Shown here in pieces: positions 1-6,949 of a stretch of 49,065 nt of DNA; the stretch's first letter is position 1, and every line of letters begins with the position of its first letter. The position numbers were made by a program, and so were the translations under genes. The notes under the pieces are model-generated. The model saw only the letters and a program-made list of their open reading frames with translations, did no database searches and had not been told where the DNA came from. This DNA is from Zhenpiania hominis (lineage in GTDB: Bacteria > Bacillota > Clostridia > Peptostreptococcales > Anaerovoracaceae): NCBI RefSeq assembly GCF_014333425.1, contig NZ_JACRYT010000026.1:1-49065 (forward strand). The letters run 5' to 3'.

Positions 1-134
1 ACCGGCACAAATCCATCCATAATTCTCTATTTTTGTAAAAGTAAAATCCATCCTGTAGACTTAACTCTTACAACATGGATTTTACTCTTACAAACTGGAC
101 GTTATTTTTACAAGTCACCTTTATTTTGATAGGT
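1..134. other. AT-rich window edge with inverted repeat
   Basis: No gene is visible. An 11-bp perfect inverted repeat (GTAAAATCCAT at 41-51 and ATGGATTTTAC at 75-85) encloses 23 bases, and short CTTACAA words recur at about 67, 87 and 110. It lies just downstream of the end of the predicted RNA gene. It could be a hairpin or the edge of a repeated intergenic element; there is too little sequence to decide. Confidence 0.35.
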
Positions 135-558
135 CAAAAAATCAAAAAGGCTTCCTTTTGAAACCTCCGCATTCACTCCTATTCTTTCAAAAACGAGATA
201 ATACCGACTGCCTTCTCATCACTCACATCTTTTCCCTTCTAAAGCTTCCGTCTTTACACCTCCGTTCCTCGGAATTCTGTCCCTTTCCGCATTCAATGCT
301 CTAGTGACTCGTCACTCTGTTTCCTCTGACTTCGGTTCCTAAAGTTTCTGCTTTAGTCCTTTCCTCCGGTTACCTTTGACCACCCGGCCAGTAACCCAAA
401 GGCATGCTCTCAATTTCTGCAATCGGTATTATCTATTTGTCTGTTCGGTTTGCATTTCTGGTGGACTCACCCTCTTTCTTTCAGTTACCAAAATCTTTAT
501 GACTTTAACCTTTTTATTTTTAAAGCTTGGAGGAATTTCTTCTCTCTTTGCTTTTGTT
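135..558 (-). ncRNA. probable structured non-coding RNA, about 420 nt, family not identified
   Basis: The segment has no convincing protein on either strand, but the minus strand reads like an RNA gene. It starts behind a good promoter (565-593) and ends in a hairpin plus U-run (136-161). A long-range helix of 16 base pairs with one G-U pair joins 419-434 to 196-211 and closes a domain of about 205 nt. Inside it are local hairpins: GGTTAC/GTAACC at 368-373 and 391-396 with a further inner stem, CTAAAG/CTTTAG at 339-356, and AGTGA-CGAG-TCACT at 303-316. Single-stranded parts are rich in GGAA and GAAA. The word GAGGAAAG resembles part of RNase P RNA, but the other RNase P landmarks are not seen. 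The gene downstream of the RNA would lie outside the window. The family is unknown to me. Confidence 0.6.
136..161 (-). terminator. rho-independent terminator of the ncRNA
   Basis: On the minus strand a stem of TCAAAAGG against CCTTTTTGA with a 3-nt loop (142-161) is followed by six U (136-141). It sits where the structured RNA would end. Confidence 0.65.
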
Positions 559-564
559 GTGTTT

Positions 565-593
565 ATTATAGCACGGTGGAAGATGGTTTGCAA
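565..593 (-). promoter_or_regulatory. sigma-70-type promoter of the ncRNA
   Basis: Minus strand: -35 TTGCAA at 588-593, 17-bp spacer, -10 TATAAT at 565-570. Transcription would begin near 558. No ribosome binding site followed by a credible reading frame comes after it, which supports an RNA product. Confidence 0.65.
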
Positions 594-785
594 GAATTTT
601 CTGATATTTTTTGAAAAAAATTTTTTCCTTCACCTTTTGCTCTTTCTATATGTAAAAATCGGATTCAAAAAAATGCCCTGCTTCCGACCTTAATCATACA
701 GCCGCGGAGCATGAATCTGCAAATTCCGGCAATTCGACACCGTATCTCCAGTTTCACGCTCCGTAGCTCCGCATTCTTATATCAA

Positions 786-1172
786 TCAGTTATGGCATTT
801 ATGCCCGCCATCATGGCTGGCGCAGGTATGCCCTTCTCCATGGTGAGAGCATTGTGTATCCGGATCATAGCTCAGGCTTCCGGAAAGAAATGCCTGTACC
901 TGCTCATCCGCATTTCCTGCCGCGCCGGGATAAAGAGTAATCCCCTGTTCCGCGAGAGCGGTCCGGGCTCCCCCGCCGATTCCTCCGCAGATCAGTGTAT
1001 CTACGCCTTTTTCCTTTAAAAACCCCGCCAGGCTTCCATGTCCTTTCCCTCCAGTGGGAACAACCTCTCCGGAGAGAATTTTTCCGTCTTCCGCTTCATA
1101 AATTTTAAACTGCGACGTATGTCCAAAGTGCTGGAATACCTCTCCGTTTTCATAAGTGACTGCAATTTTCAT
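786..1172 (-). CDS. NifX/NifB-type dinitrogenase iron-molybdenum cofactor biosynthesis domain protein
   Basis: A 128-residue protein of the NifX/NifB C-terminal-like family, small proteins linked to iron-sulfur or metal cofactor handling. The N-terminus MKIAVTYENGEVFQHFGHT and the glycine-rich ICGGIGGGAR are family hallmarks. The last 26 residues (about 103-128) form a His/Cys-rich tail with six His and three Cys, likely to bind metal. I chose the ATG at 1170-1172 because AAGGAGG lies just upstream; a longer reading to 1370 would overlap most of the next gene and adds no family residues. It overlaps the UPF0251 gene by 23 bases, so the two are co-transcribed and probably translationally coupled. 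The partner protein and the metal are unknown. No clear terminator follows; a weak repeat lies at 704-710/766-772. Confidence 0.85.
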   Translation of the reverse strand: MKIAVTYENGEVFQHFGHTSQFKIYEAEDGKILSGEVVPTGGKGHGSLAGFLKEKGVDTLICGGIGGGARTALAEQGITLYPGAAGNADEQVQAFLSGSLSYDPDTQCSHHGEGHTCASHDGGHKCHN

Positions 1173-1500
1173 TTTGACAACCTCCTTTTTGACAGCAACC
1201 TCTGCCTCTGGGACAGACTTCATAATTGCCGCCCTGTATGACAAGGGGTTTTCCATCCACCAAAGCCTCCGCAAGTTTTTTCCGCGCAGCGTTATATACT
1301 GCCTGGACAGTGGTTCTTGCCACACCCATCTGCTGTGAACATTCTTCCTGGTTATAGCCCAGCCGATCAATCAGACGAATAGTCTCATATTCATCGACTG
1401 TCATTTCAACAACCTCTGCTTGCGCGTCTCCGTCCAGCGGCCCGAATCGGCACCGCTTAGGGAGACCGCAGATTCTCCTGCACTTCTTTGGTCTTGGCAT
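1150..1500 (-). CDS. UPF0251 (DUF134) DNA-binding protein
   Basis: A 116-residue member of the UPF0251/DUF134 family. The start MPRPKKCRRICGLPK is typical, and residues about 48-76 (GYNQEECSQQMGVARTTV and on) form a sigma-factor-like helix-turn-helix. The C-terminus carries five Cys within about 20 residues, plus three Cys near the N-terminus, so metal or redox sensing is plausible. It is the first gene of a two-gene unit with the NifX-like gene. Its promoter (1530-1558) is flanked and overlapped by two copies of TGACTTATGTCA, suggesting self-repression. Family identity is firm; the ligand and target set are inferred. Confidence 0.88.
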   Translation of the reverse strand: MPRPKKCRRICGLPKRCRFGPLDGDAQAEVVEMTVDEYETIRLIDRLGYNQEECSQQMGVARTTVQAVYNAARKKLAEALVDGKPLVIQGGNYEVCPRGRGCCQKGGCQNENCSHL

Positions 1501-1517
1501 AACTTCTCCTTGTTTTC

Positions 1518-1558
1518 TGACTTATGTCAATTATAACCCCGTTTCTGACTTATGTCAA
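1518..1558 (-). promoter_or_regulatory. consensus promoter with two palindromic operator-like sites
   Basis: Minus strand: -35 TTGACA (1553-1558), 17-bp spacer, -10 TATAAT (1530-1535), an exact consensus match. Two copies of the same 12-bp near-palindrome, read TGACATAAGTCA on this strand, lie at 1546-1557 (over the -35) and 1518-1529 (over the predicted start site), 28 bp apart. This is the classic layout of a repressed promoter. The likely repressor is the UPF0251 protein encoded directly downstream. Confidence 0.75.
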
Positions 1559-1635
1559 TTACTCCCGCGAAACTCGCTCAACTTTTTTGCACAAACCTGA
1601 AATTACAGGAATATCAGGGACTAGCCGGTCTTCGC

Positions 1636-1677
1636 TTTGTATCCTCTTCGGAGCTAAACTCTCTGGTGGATACAAAA
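1636..1677. repeat. inverted repeat, first copy
   Basis: Arms TTTGTATCC (1636-1644) and GGATACAAA (1668-1676) with 23 bases between. The same arms recur at 1760-1802. Confidence 0.5.
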
Positions 1678-1759
1678 CTTTCCCATTCGCAGGCCCGAAT
1701 TTCACGATTTTTTTCGGATTCACGCGATTTTCAAAAAAACAGATCTTTCAACCCACAAC

Positions 1760-1802
1760 TTTTGTATCCTTTTCCCTGTTTTTTGTCTTTCAGGATACAA
1801 AA
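1760..1802. repeat. inverted repeat, second copy
   Basis: Arms TTTTGTATCC (1760-1769) and GGATACAAAA (1793-1802), the same arm sequence as the copy at 1636-1677 but with an unrelated loop. Conserved arms and a free loop suggest paired protein sites or hairpins. Confidence 0.5.
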
Positions 1803-1904
1803 CAGGCATTCAGACCAGCCGGGAGCGCTGTGGAAAGGAAGATATATGCAGCCGAGACTTTCTGTGTGGGATTCTTAAAAGTTTATTATAAATAATCCCA
1901 CCTT

Positions 1905-1934
1905 TTGCGGAATCCCCCGCATCTGTGTTATAAT
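1905..1934 (+). promoter_or_regulatory. promoter of the FHA-FtsW / PBP pair
   Basis: -35 TTGCGG (1905-1910), 18-bp spacer, -10 TATAAT (1929-1934). It precedes a structured leader and the gene starting at 2034. Confidence 0.55.
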
Positions 1935-1944
1935 GATCCCTGTT

Positions 1945-1997
1945 TTCAGGAATACGCGCTCTGACTGCGAAATTTCGCATTCGCAACTGTTCCTGAA
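1945..1997 (+). promoter_or_regulatory. hairpin in the 5' leader of the cell-wall operon
   Basis: TTCAGGAA (1945-1952) pairs with TTCCTGAA (1990-1997), and inside lies the perfect 14-bp palindrome TGCGAAATTTCGCA (1966-1979). There is no U-run, so it is not a terminator. It could stabilise the mRNA, or the palindrome could be a DNA operator. Confidence 0.45.
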
Positions 1998-2033
1998 TGA
2001 GAGATCATGCTGCAAAAGGAGGACAGCAAATAC

Positions 2034-3746
2034 ATGGATACTTTTCAGAACATCTTAGACGTGCTGGGGCCGTACTATACCACGGTTATCCGGTGGGTCT
2101 TCGTGCTTCTTGCTATCTTTATACTGGTAAAATCCATTAAGTCCCTGCTTCAGGCCAAAAACCCTTCTGAAATATGGGCATATATCGGAGGGCCCGACGG
2201 TTCCTCCACCCCGCTGAAGCATTGGGAAAATGTAATCGGACGCGCTTCCAGCGCCGACATTGTAGTAAACCTGAACAGTGTTTCCCGAAACCACGGAACA
2301 CTGGTACGGGATGAAAACGGGAACTGGCGCTACAAGGATCTTCAATCCAAAAACGGATCCTATATCAACGGAGTAAAAGTCAAAAAGTCGATGCTCCTGA
2401 AGCCGGGGGATATCCTTACCCTGGGAGGCGCGAATTTCACGCTGATTCCGGTCAGCATTCAGGAAAAGCAGGAAAACATTCAAAAAAGAAAACGCAAAAG
2501 CAAACCGGTATCCCCGTGGACATCCCTCATTGCTTTGACGATTTTCCAGCTGCTGACCATCATTCAGTTCAAAGTCGCTTACGGCGAGGACTGTCCGGCT
2601 TCCATTCCAACTGCGTTTCTGGGATTGTGCGCGGTGATGTGGGTGTACTTCCTTCTCCTGCGTTCGTTCAAGCGGGTCGCCTTTGAGATGGAAACCATCG
2701 CCTTTTTCCTTTCCACCCTGAGCCTTGCGGTTACGGCTGTACATACAGGCAATGTTATGAAACAGCTTATCTGCGTAATTATGGGCGTTGTTTTGTTTTT
2801 TCTTCTATGCTGGTTTCTCCGGGATCTGAACCGCTCCAAAGAAATCCGGATGCTGATTCTGGGAGTGGGTGCGCTACTTCTTCTTGCAACGCTTTTGTTT
2901 GGTACAACCCATGGCGGCGCAAAAAACTGGATTGAATTCGGCTCATTATCAATCCAGCCAGGCGAACTGGTAAAAGTGGCATTTATCATCGCCGGTGCAG
3001 CTACACTAGATGAATTATACGAAAAAGGAAACCTAACAGTCTTTATGATTTTTTCTGCCTTCTGTATGGGCTGTTTTGCGCTTATGAGCGACTTTGGGAC
3101 TGCAGCGATTTTCTTCGTGACCTTCCTGGTCATCGCCTTTCTGCGAAGCGGTGATTTTTCCAAACTGATTTTAATCGTAGGCGGCGTCGCATTGGCGGGG
3201 ATGCTGGTGCTCACGTTAAAGCCTCATGTACGAGCCAGGTTCGCTGCATGGGGGCATGTCTGGGAAGATCCTCTCGGAAAAGGTTTTCAGCAGGTACGGG
3301 CCATGACTGCCGTTTCTAGTGGCGGCCTTCCCGGCTGTGGCGCGGGAGAAGGCTGGTTTCATACGACAGCCGCCTCCGATACGGATCTGGTTTTCGCTCT
3401 TTTATCGGAAGAGTGGGGGCTTATCATCGCCATCCTGGCAGTCCTCTGTATTGTAACACTTGGTGTGTTCGCGGTTCGCTCTATTATGGCTGGACGGTCC
3501 GCTTATTATAGCATCGCGGCCTGCGCCGCAACTTCATTATTCATTTTTCAAACAATGTTGAATGTCTGCGGAGCGTTGGATCTTCTCCCGTTTACCGGGG
3601 TAACGTTCCCCTTCGTCTCCAGCGGCGGAACCAGTATGATTGTATCCTGGGGGCTGCTTGCGTTCTTAAAGGCAGCGGATACAAGACAAAACGCCAGCTT
3701 TGCGGTACGCCTTGAGGGGAAAGAAAAAGGGGGAATGACATCGTGA
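2034..3746 (+). CDS. FHA domain fused to FtsW/RodA/SpoVE-family glycosyltransferase
   Basis: A 570-residue SEDS-family membrane protein, the peptidoglycan polymerase class that works with a class B PBP. After one N-terminal membrane segment comes an FHA domain at about residues 45-130 (GRASSADIVV, SRNHGTL, KNGSYINGV), which binds phosphothreonine. Then follow about ten membrane segments with FtsW hallmarks (GGAKNWIEFG, QPGELVKV, SDFGTA, PFVSSGGTSM). The ATG at 2034 is preferred over the upstream one at 2007 because AAAGGAGG lies about 10 nt before it. The next gene, a transpeptidase, overlaps by 4 bases, as expected for a working SEDS-PBP pair. The FHA domain implies control by a Ser/Thr kinase, which is not in the window. 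Whether it serves division, elongation or sporulation cannot be told. Confidence 0.9.
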   Translation: MDTFQNILDVLGPYYTTVIRWVFVLLAIFILVKSIKSLLQAKNPSEIWAYIGGPDGSSTPLKHWENVIGRASSADIVVNLNSVSRNHGTLVRDENGNWRYKDLQSKNGSYINGVKVKKSMLLKPGDILTLGGANFTLIPVSIQEKQENIQKRKRKSKPVSPWTSLIALTIFQLLTIIQFKVAYGEDCPASIPTAFLGLCAVMWVYFLLLRSFKRVAFEMETIAFFLSTLSLAVTAVHTGNVMKQLICVIMGVVLFFLLCWFLRDLNRSKEIRMLILGVGALLLLATLLFGTTHGGAKNWIEFGSLSIQPGELVKVAFIIAGAATLDELYEKGNLTVFMIFSAFCMGCFALMSDFGTAAIFFVTFLVIAFLRSGDFSKLILIVGGVALAGMLVLTLKPHVRARFAAWGHVWEDPLGKGFQQVRAMTAVSSGGLPGCGAGEGWFHTTAASDTDLVFALLSEEWGLIIAILAVLCIVTLGVFAVRSIMAGRSAYYSIAACAATSLFIFQTMLNVCGALDLLPFTGVTFPFVSSGGTSMIVSWGLLAFLKAADTRQNASFAVRLEGKEKGGMTS

Positions 3747-5101
3747 GAAAAATTGAGAAACGGGCAATCATGTGCCTGATGCTGGCCGGAGTCCTCGTAA
3801 TCGGCCTGGGGATTTTCACCTACCGTTATATCGCGGACGGCAGCGACTGGGCAGTGTATACAGCAAATAAACAGATTTACAATGATAAAGGTCGTTTGAA
3901 AAGGGGAACCCTCTACGATCGGAACGGCACGCTCCTGATGAGCAACACCAGCGGGAAAATGACATTCAGCGACGACTACGCGACACGGAAGGCAAATGTG
4001 CACCTGACCGGGGACCGAAGCGGAAACATCAACACCGGGGCAAATAAGGTATTCGCGAACAAACTGGCCGGTTACAACCATCTGACCGGAACTTATTCCC
4101 TGTTAGGAGAGGGGCGCAATGTAAACCTTTCCATTGACTCCGATATCTGTGTTACCGCGAATGAAGCCCTCGGCGACCGGCGCGGCACGGTAGGAGTCTA
4201 CAATTACAAGACCGGTGAAATCATATGCCTTGTCAGCTCGCCGAATTACGATCCGGAAGATCCGCCGGAAAATCCGGATGATGAATCCGGGATTTACATG
4301 AACCGGTTCTTTTCTTCCACGTTTACCCCGGGATCGATTTTCAAGCTGGTAACGGCCGCCGCGTCCATCGAAAACAAGAGCGATTACGCTTCCTGGGAGT
4401 ACACCTGCACCGGCTCGCAGAACTATGACGATGGCCGCGTAACCTGCCAGGACGCTCATGGAACGGTTAATCTGGAACAGGCTCTCGCCGATTCCTGCAA
4501 CTGCTATTTTGGAGAACTGGCAAGACAGCTCGGTTCCGATCTTATGAAAGAATATGTAGAAAAAACCGGGCTGACGCTCAGCCGGGATGTAAACGGTATT
4601 TCTACCGCCCGGGGTTCCTTTGATTTCCCACAGACCGGCGCGGATCTGGCGTGGGCCGGAATCGGACAGCATAACGACCTGGTAAACCCCTGTACCATGA
4701 TGACTTATATGGGCGCTATCGCGAATGGAGGCCGGGCCGTACAGCCGAAAATCCTGCACAGCGTTGACTTCAGCACAGGATTCCCTGCCAGCATCCCGTG
4801 GAAATGGTGGACCAAACGGATGATCGAAGAAGATACGGCGGAAATCCTGAAAAACCTGATGCGCAACAATGTGGAGGATAATTACGGAACTGACAATTTT
4901 CCGGGTCTGAATATCTGCGCCAAATCCGGAACCGCGGAAGTGCAGAAAAGCGAACGCCCCAACGCCTGGTTCGCGGGATTTCTTGATGATGACGATCACC
5001 CTTACGCCTTTATCGTGCTTGTGGAAAAGGGTGGGTACGGCAGCGATGTTGCCGGAAGCGTCGCCAATGAAGTGCTCCAGGAAATTGTAGAGAAATATTA
5101 A
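3743..5101 (+). CDS. class B penicillin-binding protein (peptidoglycan D,D-transpeptidase)
   Basis: A 452-residue transpeptidase that crosslinks peptidoglycan outside the membrane. It has one N-terminal membrane anchor (about residues 9-28), a short N-terminal module with the class B RGTLYDRNG motif, and the three active-site motifs in order: SxxK in PGSIFKL, SxN in DSCNCY, and KSGT in CAKSGTAEV. It is shorter than typical PBP2 or FtsI proteins because the dimerisation part is reduced, like the PbpA proteins that accompany FHA-FtsW proteins in Gram-positives. The start is GTG at 3743, overlapping the stop of the FtsW gene (GTGA), so translation is coupled. A strong terminator follows. Confidence 0.92.
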   Translation: MRKIEKRAIMCLMLAGVLVIGLGIFTYRYIADGSDWAVYTANKQIYNDKGRLKRGTLYDRNGTLLMSNTSGKMTFSDDYATRKANVHLTGDRSGNINTGANKVFANKLAGYNHLTGTYSLLGEGRNVNLSIDSDICVTANEALGDRRGTVGVYNYKTGEIICLVSSPNYDPEDPPENPDDESGIYMNRFFSSTFTPGSIFKLVTAAASIENKSDYASWEYTCTGSQNYDDGRVTCQDAHGTVNLEQALADSCNCYFGELARQLGSDLMKEYVEKTGLTLSRDVNGISTARGSFDFPQTGADLAWAGIGQHNDLVNPCTMMTYMGAIANGGRAVQPKILHSVDFSTGFPASIPWKWWTKRMIEEDTAEILKNLMRNNVEDNYGTDNFPGLNICAKSGTAEVQKSERPNAWFAGFLDDDDHPYAFIVLVEKGGYGSDVAGSVANEVLQEIVEKY

Positions 5102-5169
5102 TGAAAATCTGGGCGAAAAAAATCGCCAATCGCATTTTGTTCAAACACGGATTGGAGATAAGCAAAAAA

Positions 5170-5216
5170 GAACCATCACTTTTGGATTACAGTTCAAAAG
5201 TGATGGTTCTTTTATT
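5170..5216. terminator. strong bidirectional terminator
   Basis: A perfect 15-bp stem (5170-5184 with 5195-5209), 10-nt loop, a T-run on the plus side and an A-run on the other side. It separates the convergent PBP and aminotransferase genes and would stop both. Confidence 0.9.
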
Positions 5217-5267
5217 TTGGGGAAGCACTCTTACAAACGCTGTCTGTAGAATGTCCATACGCGAATA

Positions 5268-6671
5268 TTAGCGGTTATACGTTCCCACTTCGCTCAGTTC
5301 TTTAATGCAGTCGTCCCACCCTTGAATCAGCTTGTCGATATCCTCATCGGATGTTACAGGCGATACCAGCATCATATTGTGGAATGGAGTGATGATAATG
5401 CCTCTGTTGTGCAGATAAATATGGGTATAATACATCAGTTCCCAGTCAAAGTTGTTCTTGGCGTCGGTTCCGTTAACCGGGCTTGTCGGCATGAACTGCA
5501 TCTCACATCTGGCCCCGGATCTGGTCAGACTCCATGGAACATTGTATTTTTTCAGTACCGCTTCCAGGCCGTCCGCCAGCCGGTTAAGTCCGCGGAACAT
5601 CTTTTCAAAGGCCTCCTCGGTCGCTACTTTTTCTAACTGAGTGCGCATACACGCGATCGCGAACTGATTTGCCGCCAGGGTTCCGCCTATTCCCATCGGA
5701 TCGGACACTCCGCCGTTTCCGTACATAGTGTCAATTTTATCCGCGACTTCCTTCGTGAATCCATACACCGCAATCGGAACTCCGCCGGCAATGGATTTAC
5801 CAAGGGTTACAAAGTCCGGTTTCAGGCCATGGGCTCTTGTGTAGCCTCCGTAACCGTTTGACAGGGTATGGGTTTCGTCAATAATCATGTAGGAACCGTA
5901 CTTCGTACACAGTTCCCTTACTGCTTCCAGATATCCTTCGGCAGGAAGCACCATACCGCAGTTTGTCATTACCGGTTCCAGCAGAACTGCCGCGCAATCC
6001 TCATAGGCCAGTTCCCGTTCCAGTGCCTCAACATCGTTAAATTCTACCACTCTTGTCAGCTGATCCTTGGGAAGGCCCGGATTGGAGTCATATTTTGACC
6101 GCAGACAAAGCTTACCGTCTTCTCCGATATGCGGGAGTGTTTCGTCCAGAGAACCATGATAGCATTCCTGCATAACTAAAATTTTCGGTCTGCCCGTCAG
6201 AGTTCTCGCGTTTCGGATGACATAACGGTTTGCTTCGGTAGCGGTCATCGCAACCTGCCAGTACGGAAGTCCGAACCGTTTGCTCAGATCTTTTCCGATT
6301 TCCAGAGAGTCTTCTGTCGGCATCATAGTCGTGATTCCCATATAAGCGCGTTCCGCAATCGTCTTGGCGGTCGCGTCCGGAGAATGTCCGAACATAGCAC
6401 CGGTGTCACCGAGACAAAAGTCGATATATTCATTGCCGTCCACATCATAGCATCTTGCGTCCTTTGCCTTTTCCAGGAAGATCGGATGCTCGGTTCCCCA
6501 GTCTGCCATCCATGGCATCGGAACTCCATCCAGAAGATTTTCGTGCGCTTTATCAAAGAGCGCTTTGCTCTTCGGTGTCCGCTTCATGAATGTTTCGTTC
6601 TCTCTCGCTCTCAGCTTATCCAATTCTTCTTTAGTAACCAGTCTGTAAGGACTTAATTTGTCTGTAATCAT
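5268..6671 (-). CDS. class III PLP-dependent aminotransferase (glutamate-1-semialdehyde aminomutase-like)
   Basis: A 467-residue fold-type I, class III aminotransferase resembling the glutamate-1-semialdehyde aminomutase branch. Visible signatures are the N-terminal DVDGNEYIDFCLGDTGAMFGH region, the PLP aspartate in IIDETHTLS and the Schiff-base lysine in TLGKSIAGGVP. It is unlikely to make heme precursors: it is sigma-54 controlled (promoter 6737-6753) and belongs to a regulon with two dehydrogenases, so a catabolic transamination of an amino acid, beta-amino acid or amino alcohol fits better. The substrate cannot be read from the sequence. A good AAAGGAG site precedes the ATG. Confidence 0.85.
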   Translation of the reverse strand: MITDKLSPYRLVTKEELDKLRARENETFMKRTPKSKALFDKAHENLLDGVPMPWMADWGTEHPIFLEKAKDARCYDVDGNEYIDFCLGDTGAMFGHSPDATAKTIAERAYMGITTMMPTEDSLEIGKDLSKRFGLPYWQVAMTATEANRYVIRNARTLTGRPKILVMQECYHGSLDETLPHIGEDGKLCLRSKYDSNPGLPKDQLTRVVEFNDVEALERELAYEDCAAVLLEPVMTNCGMVLPAEGYLEAVRELCTKYGSYMIIDETHTLSNGYGGYTRAHGLKPDFVTLGKSIAGGVPIAVYGFTKEVADKIDTMYGNGGVSDPMGIGGTLAANQFAIACMRTQLEKVATEEAFEKMFRGLNRLADGLEAVLKKYNVPWSLTRSGARCEMQFMPTSPVNGTDAKNNFDWELMYYTHIYLHNRGIIITPFHNMMLVSPVTSDEDIDKLIQGWDDCIKELSEVGTYNR

Positions 6672-6736
6672 TTTTATTCTCCTTTTTATCGTAAACAGTA
6701 TATGAAACGTTGCTTAATGTTTCACTCATAATAATT

Positions 6737-6753
6737 AGCAAATATTATGCCAA
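6737..6753 (-). promoter_or_regulatory. sigma-54 promoter of the aminotransferase gene
   Basis: Minus strand: TTGGCAT-5 bp-TTGCT (-24 element 6747-6753, -12 element 6737-6741), against the consensus TTGGCAC-N5-TTGCW. It is 66 bp upstream of the aminotransferase start, and a pair of palindromic activator sites lies about 150 bp further upstream. Confidence 0.8.
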
Positions 6754-6880
6754 TTCACTTTAAATTGTTCATTCAAAGAACTCTTTCCTATAAATCCATT
6801 GGAATTTCAAGGCAGTTTGATTCTTCTCACAAATAGCGGCTTCTCCTGGAATTCCCGGAGTTTATAAAAATTTTTAAAAA

Positions 6881-6919
6881 TTGTCAAGTTTGATAAGTTT
6901 GCTTGTCAGATTTGACAAG
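6881..6919. promoter_or_regulatory. paired upstream activator sites (UAS) for the aminotransferase promoter
   Basis: The perfect palindrome CTTGTCAGATTTGACAAG lies at 6902-6919, and a weaker copy TTGTCAAGTTTGATAA at 6881-6896. Their centres are 22 bp apart, two helical turns. The same pair recurs at 8680-8718 beside the sigma-54 activator gene, so these are very probably its binding sites. Confidence 0.75.
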
Positions 6920-6949
6920 TGCTTTGCGAAAGGATCCATAAATCGAGCT

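Larger units (their letters stand above)
1559..1904. other. gene-free divergent intergenic region
   Basis: No gene is supported here; the open frames lack ribosome binding sites and family similarity. It holds two copies of an inverted repeat with the same arms (1636-1677 and 1760-1802, listed separately) and leads into the promoter of the cell-wall genes. Confidence 0.5.

Noticed and set aside
135..558. RNase P RNA identity for the structured RNA
   Set aside because: GAGGAAAG resembles the 5' conserved block, but it is not near the 5' end and the 3' conserved block is not seen.
376..693. Open frame of about 105 residues on the plus strand
   Set aside because: Low-complexity hydrophobic translation, no ribosome binding site, and it lies across the promoter and body of the predicted minus-strand RNA.
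711..1370. Plus-strand frames and the long 194-residue minus-strand reading of the NifX-like gene
   Set aside because: The plus frames are antisense shadows. The upstream 66 residues of the minus reading lie within the UPF0251 gene in another frame, and a strong AAGGAGG supports the ATG at 1172.
4103..4999. 298-residue minus-strand frame opposite the PBP gene
   Set aside because: Antisense to a protein carrying all three transpeptidase motifs; no family similarity.
5268..6671. Heme-pathway glutamate-1-semialdehyde aminomutase
   Set aside because: Similarity is to the broad family only; there are no heme genes nearby, and a sigma-54 promoter with catabolic neighbours argues against it.
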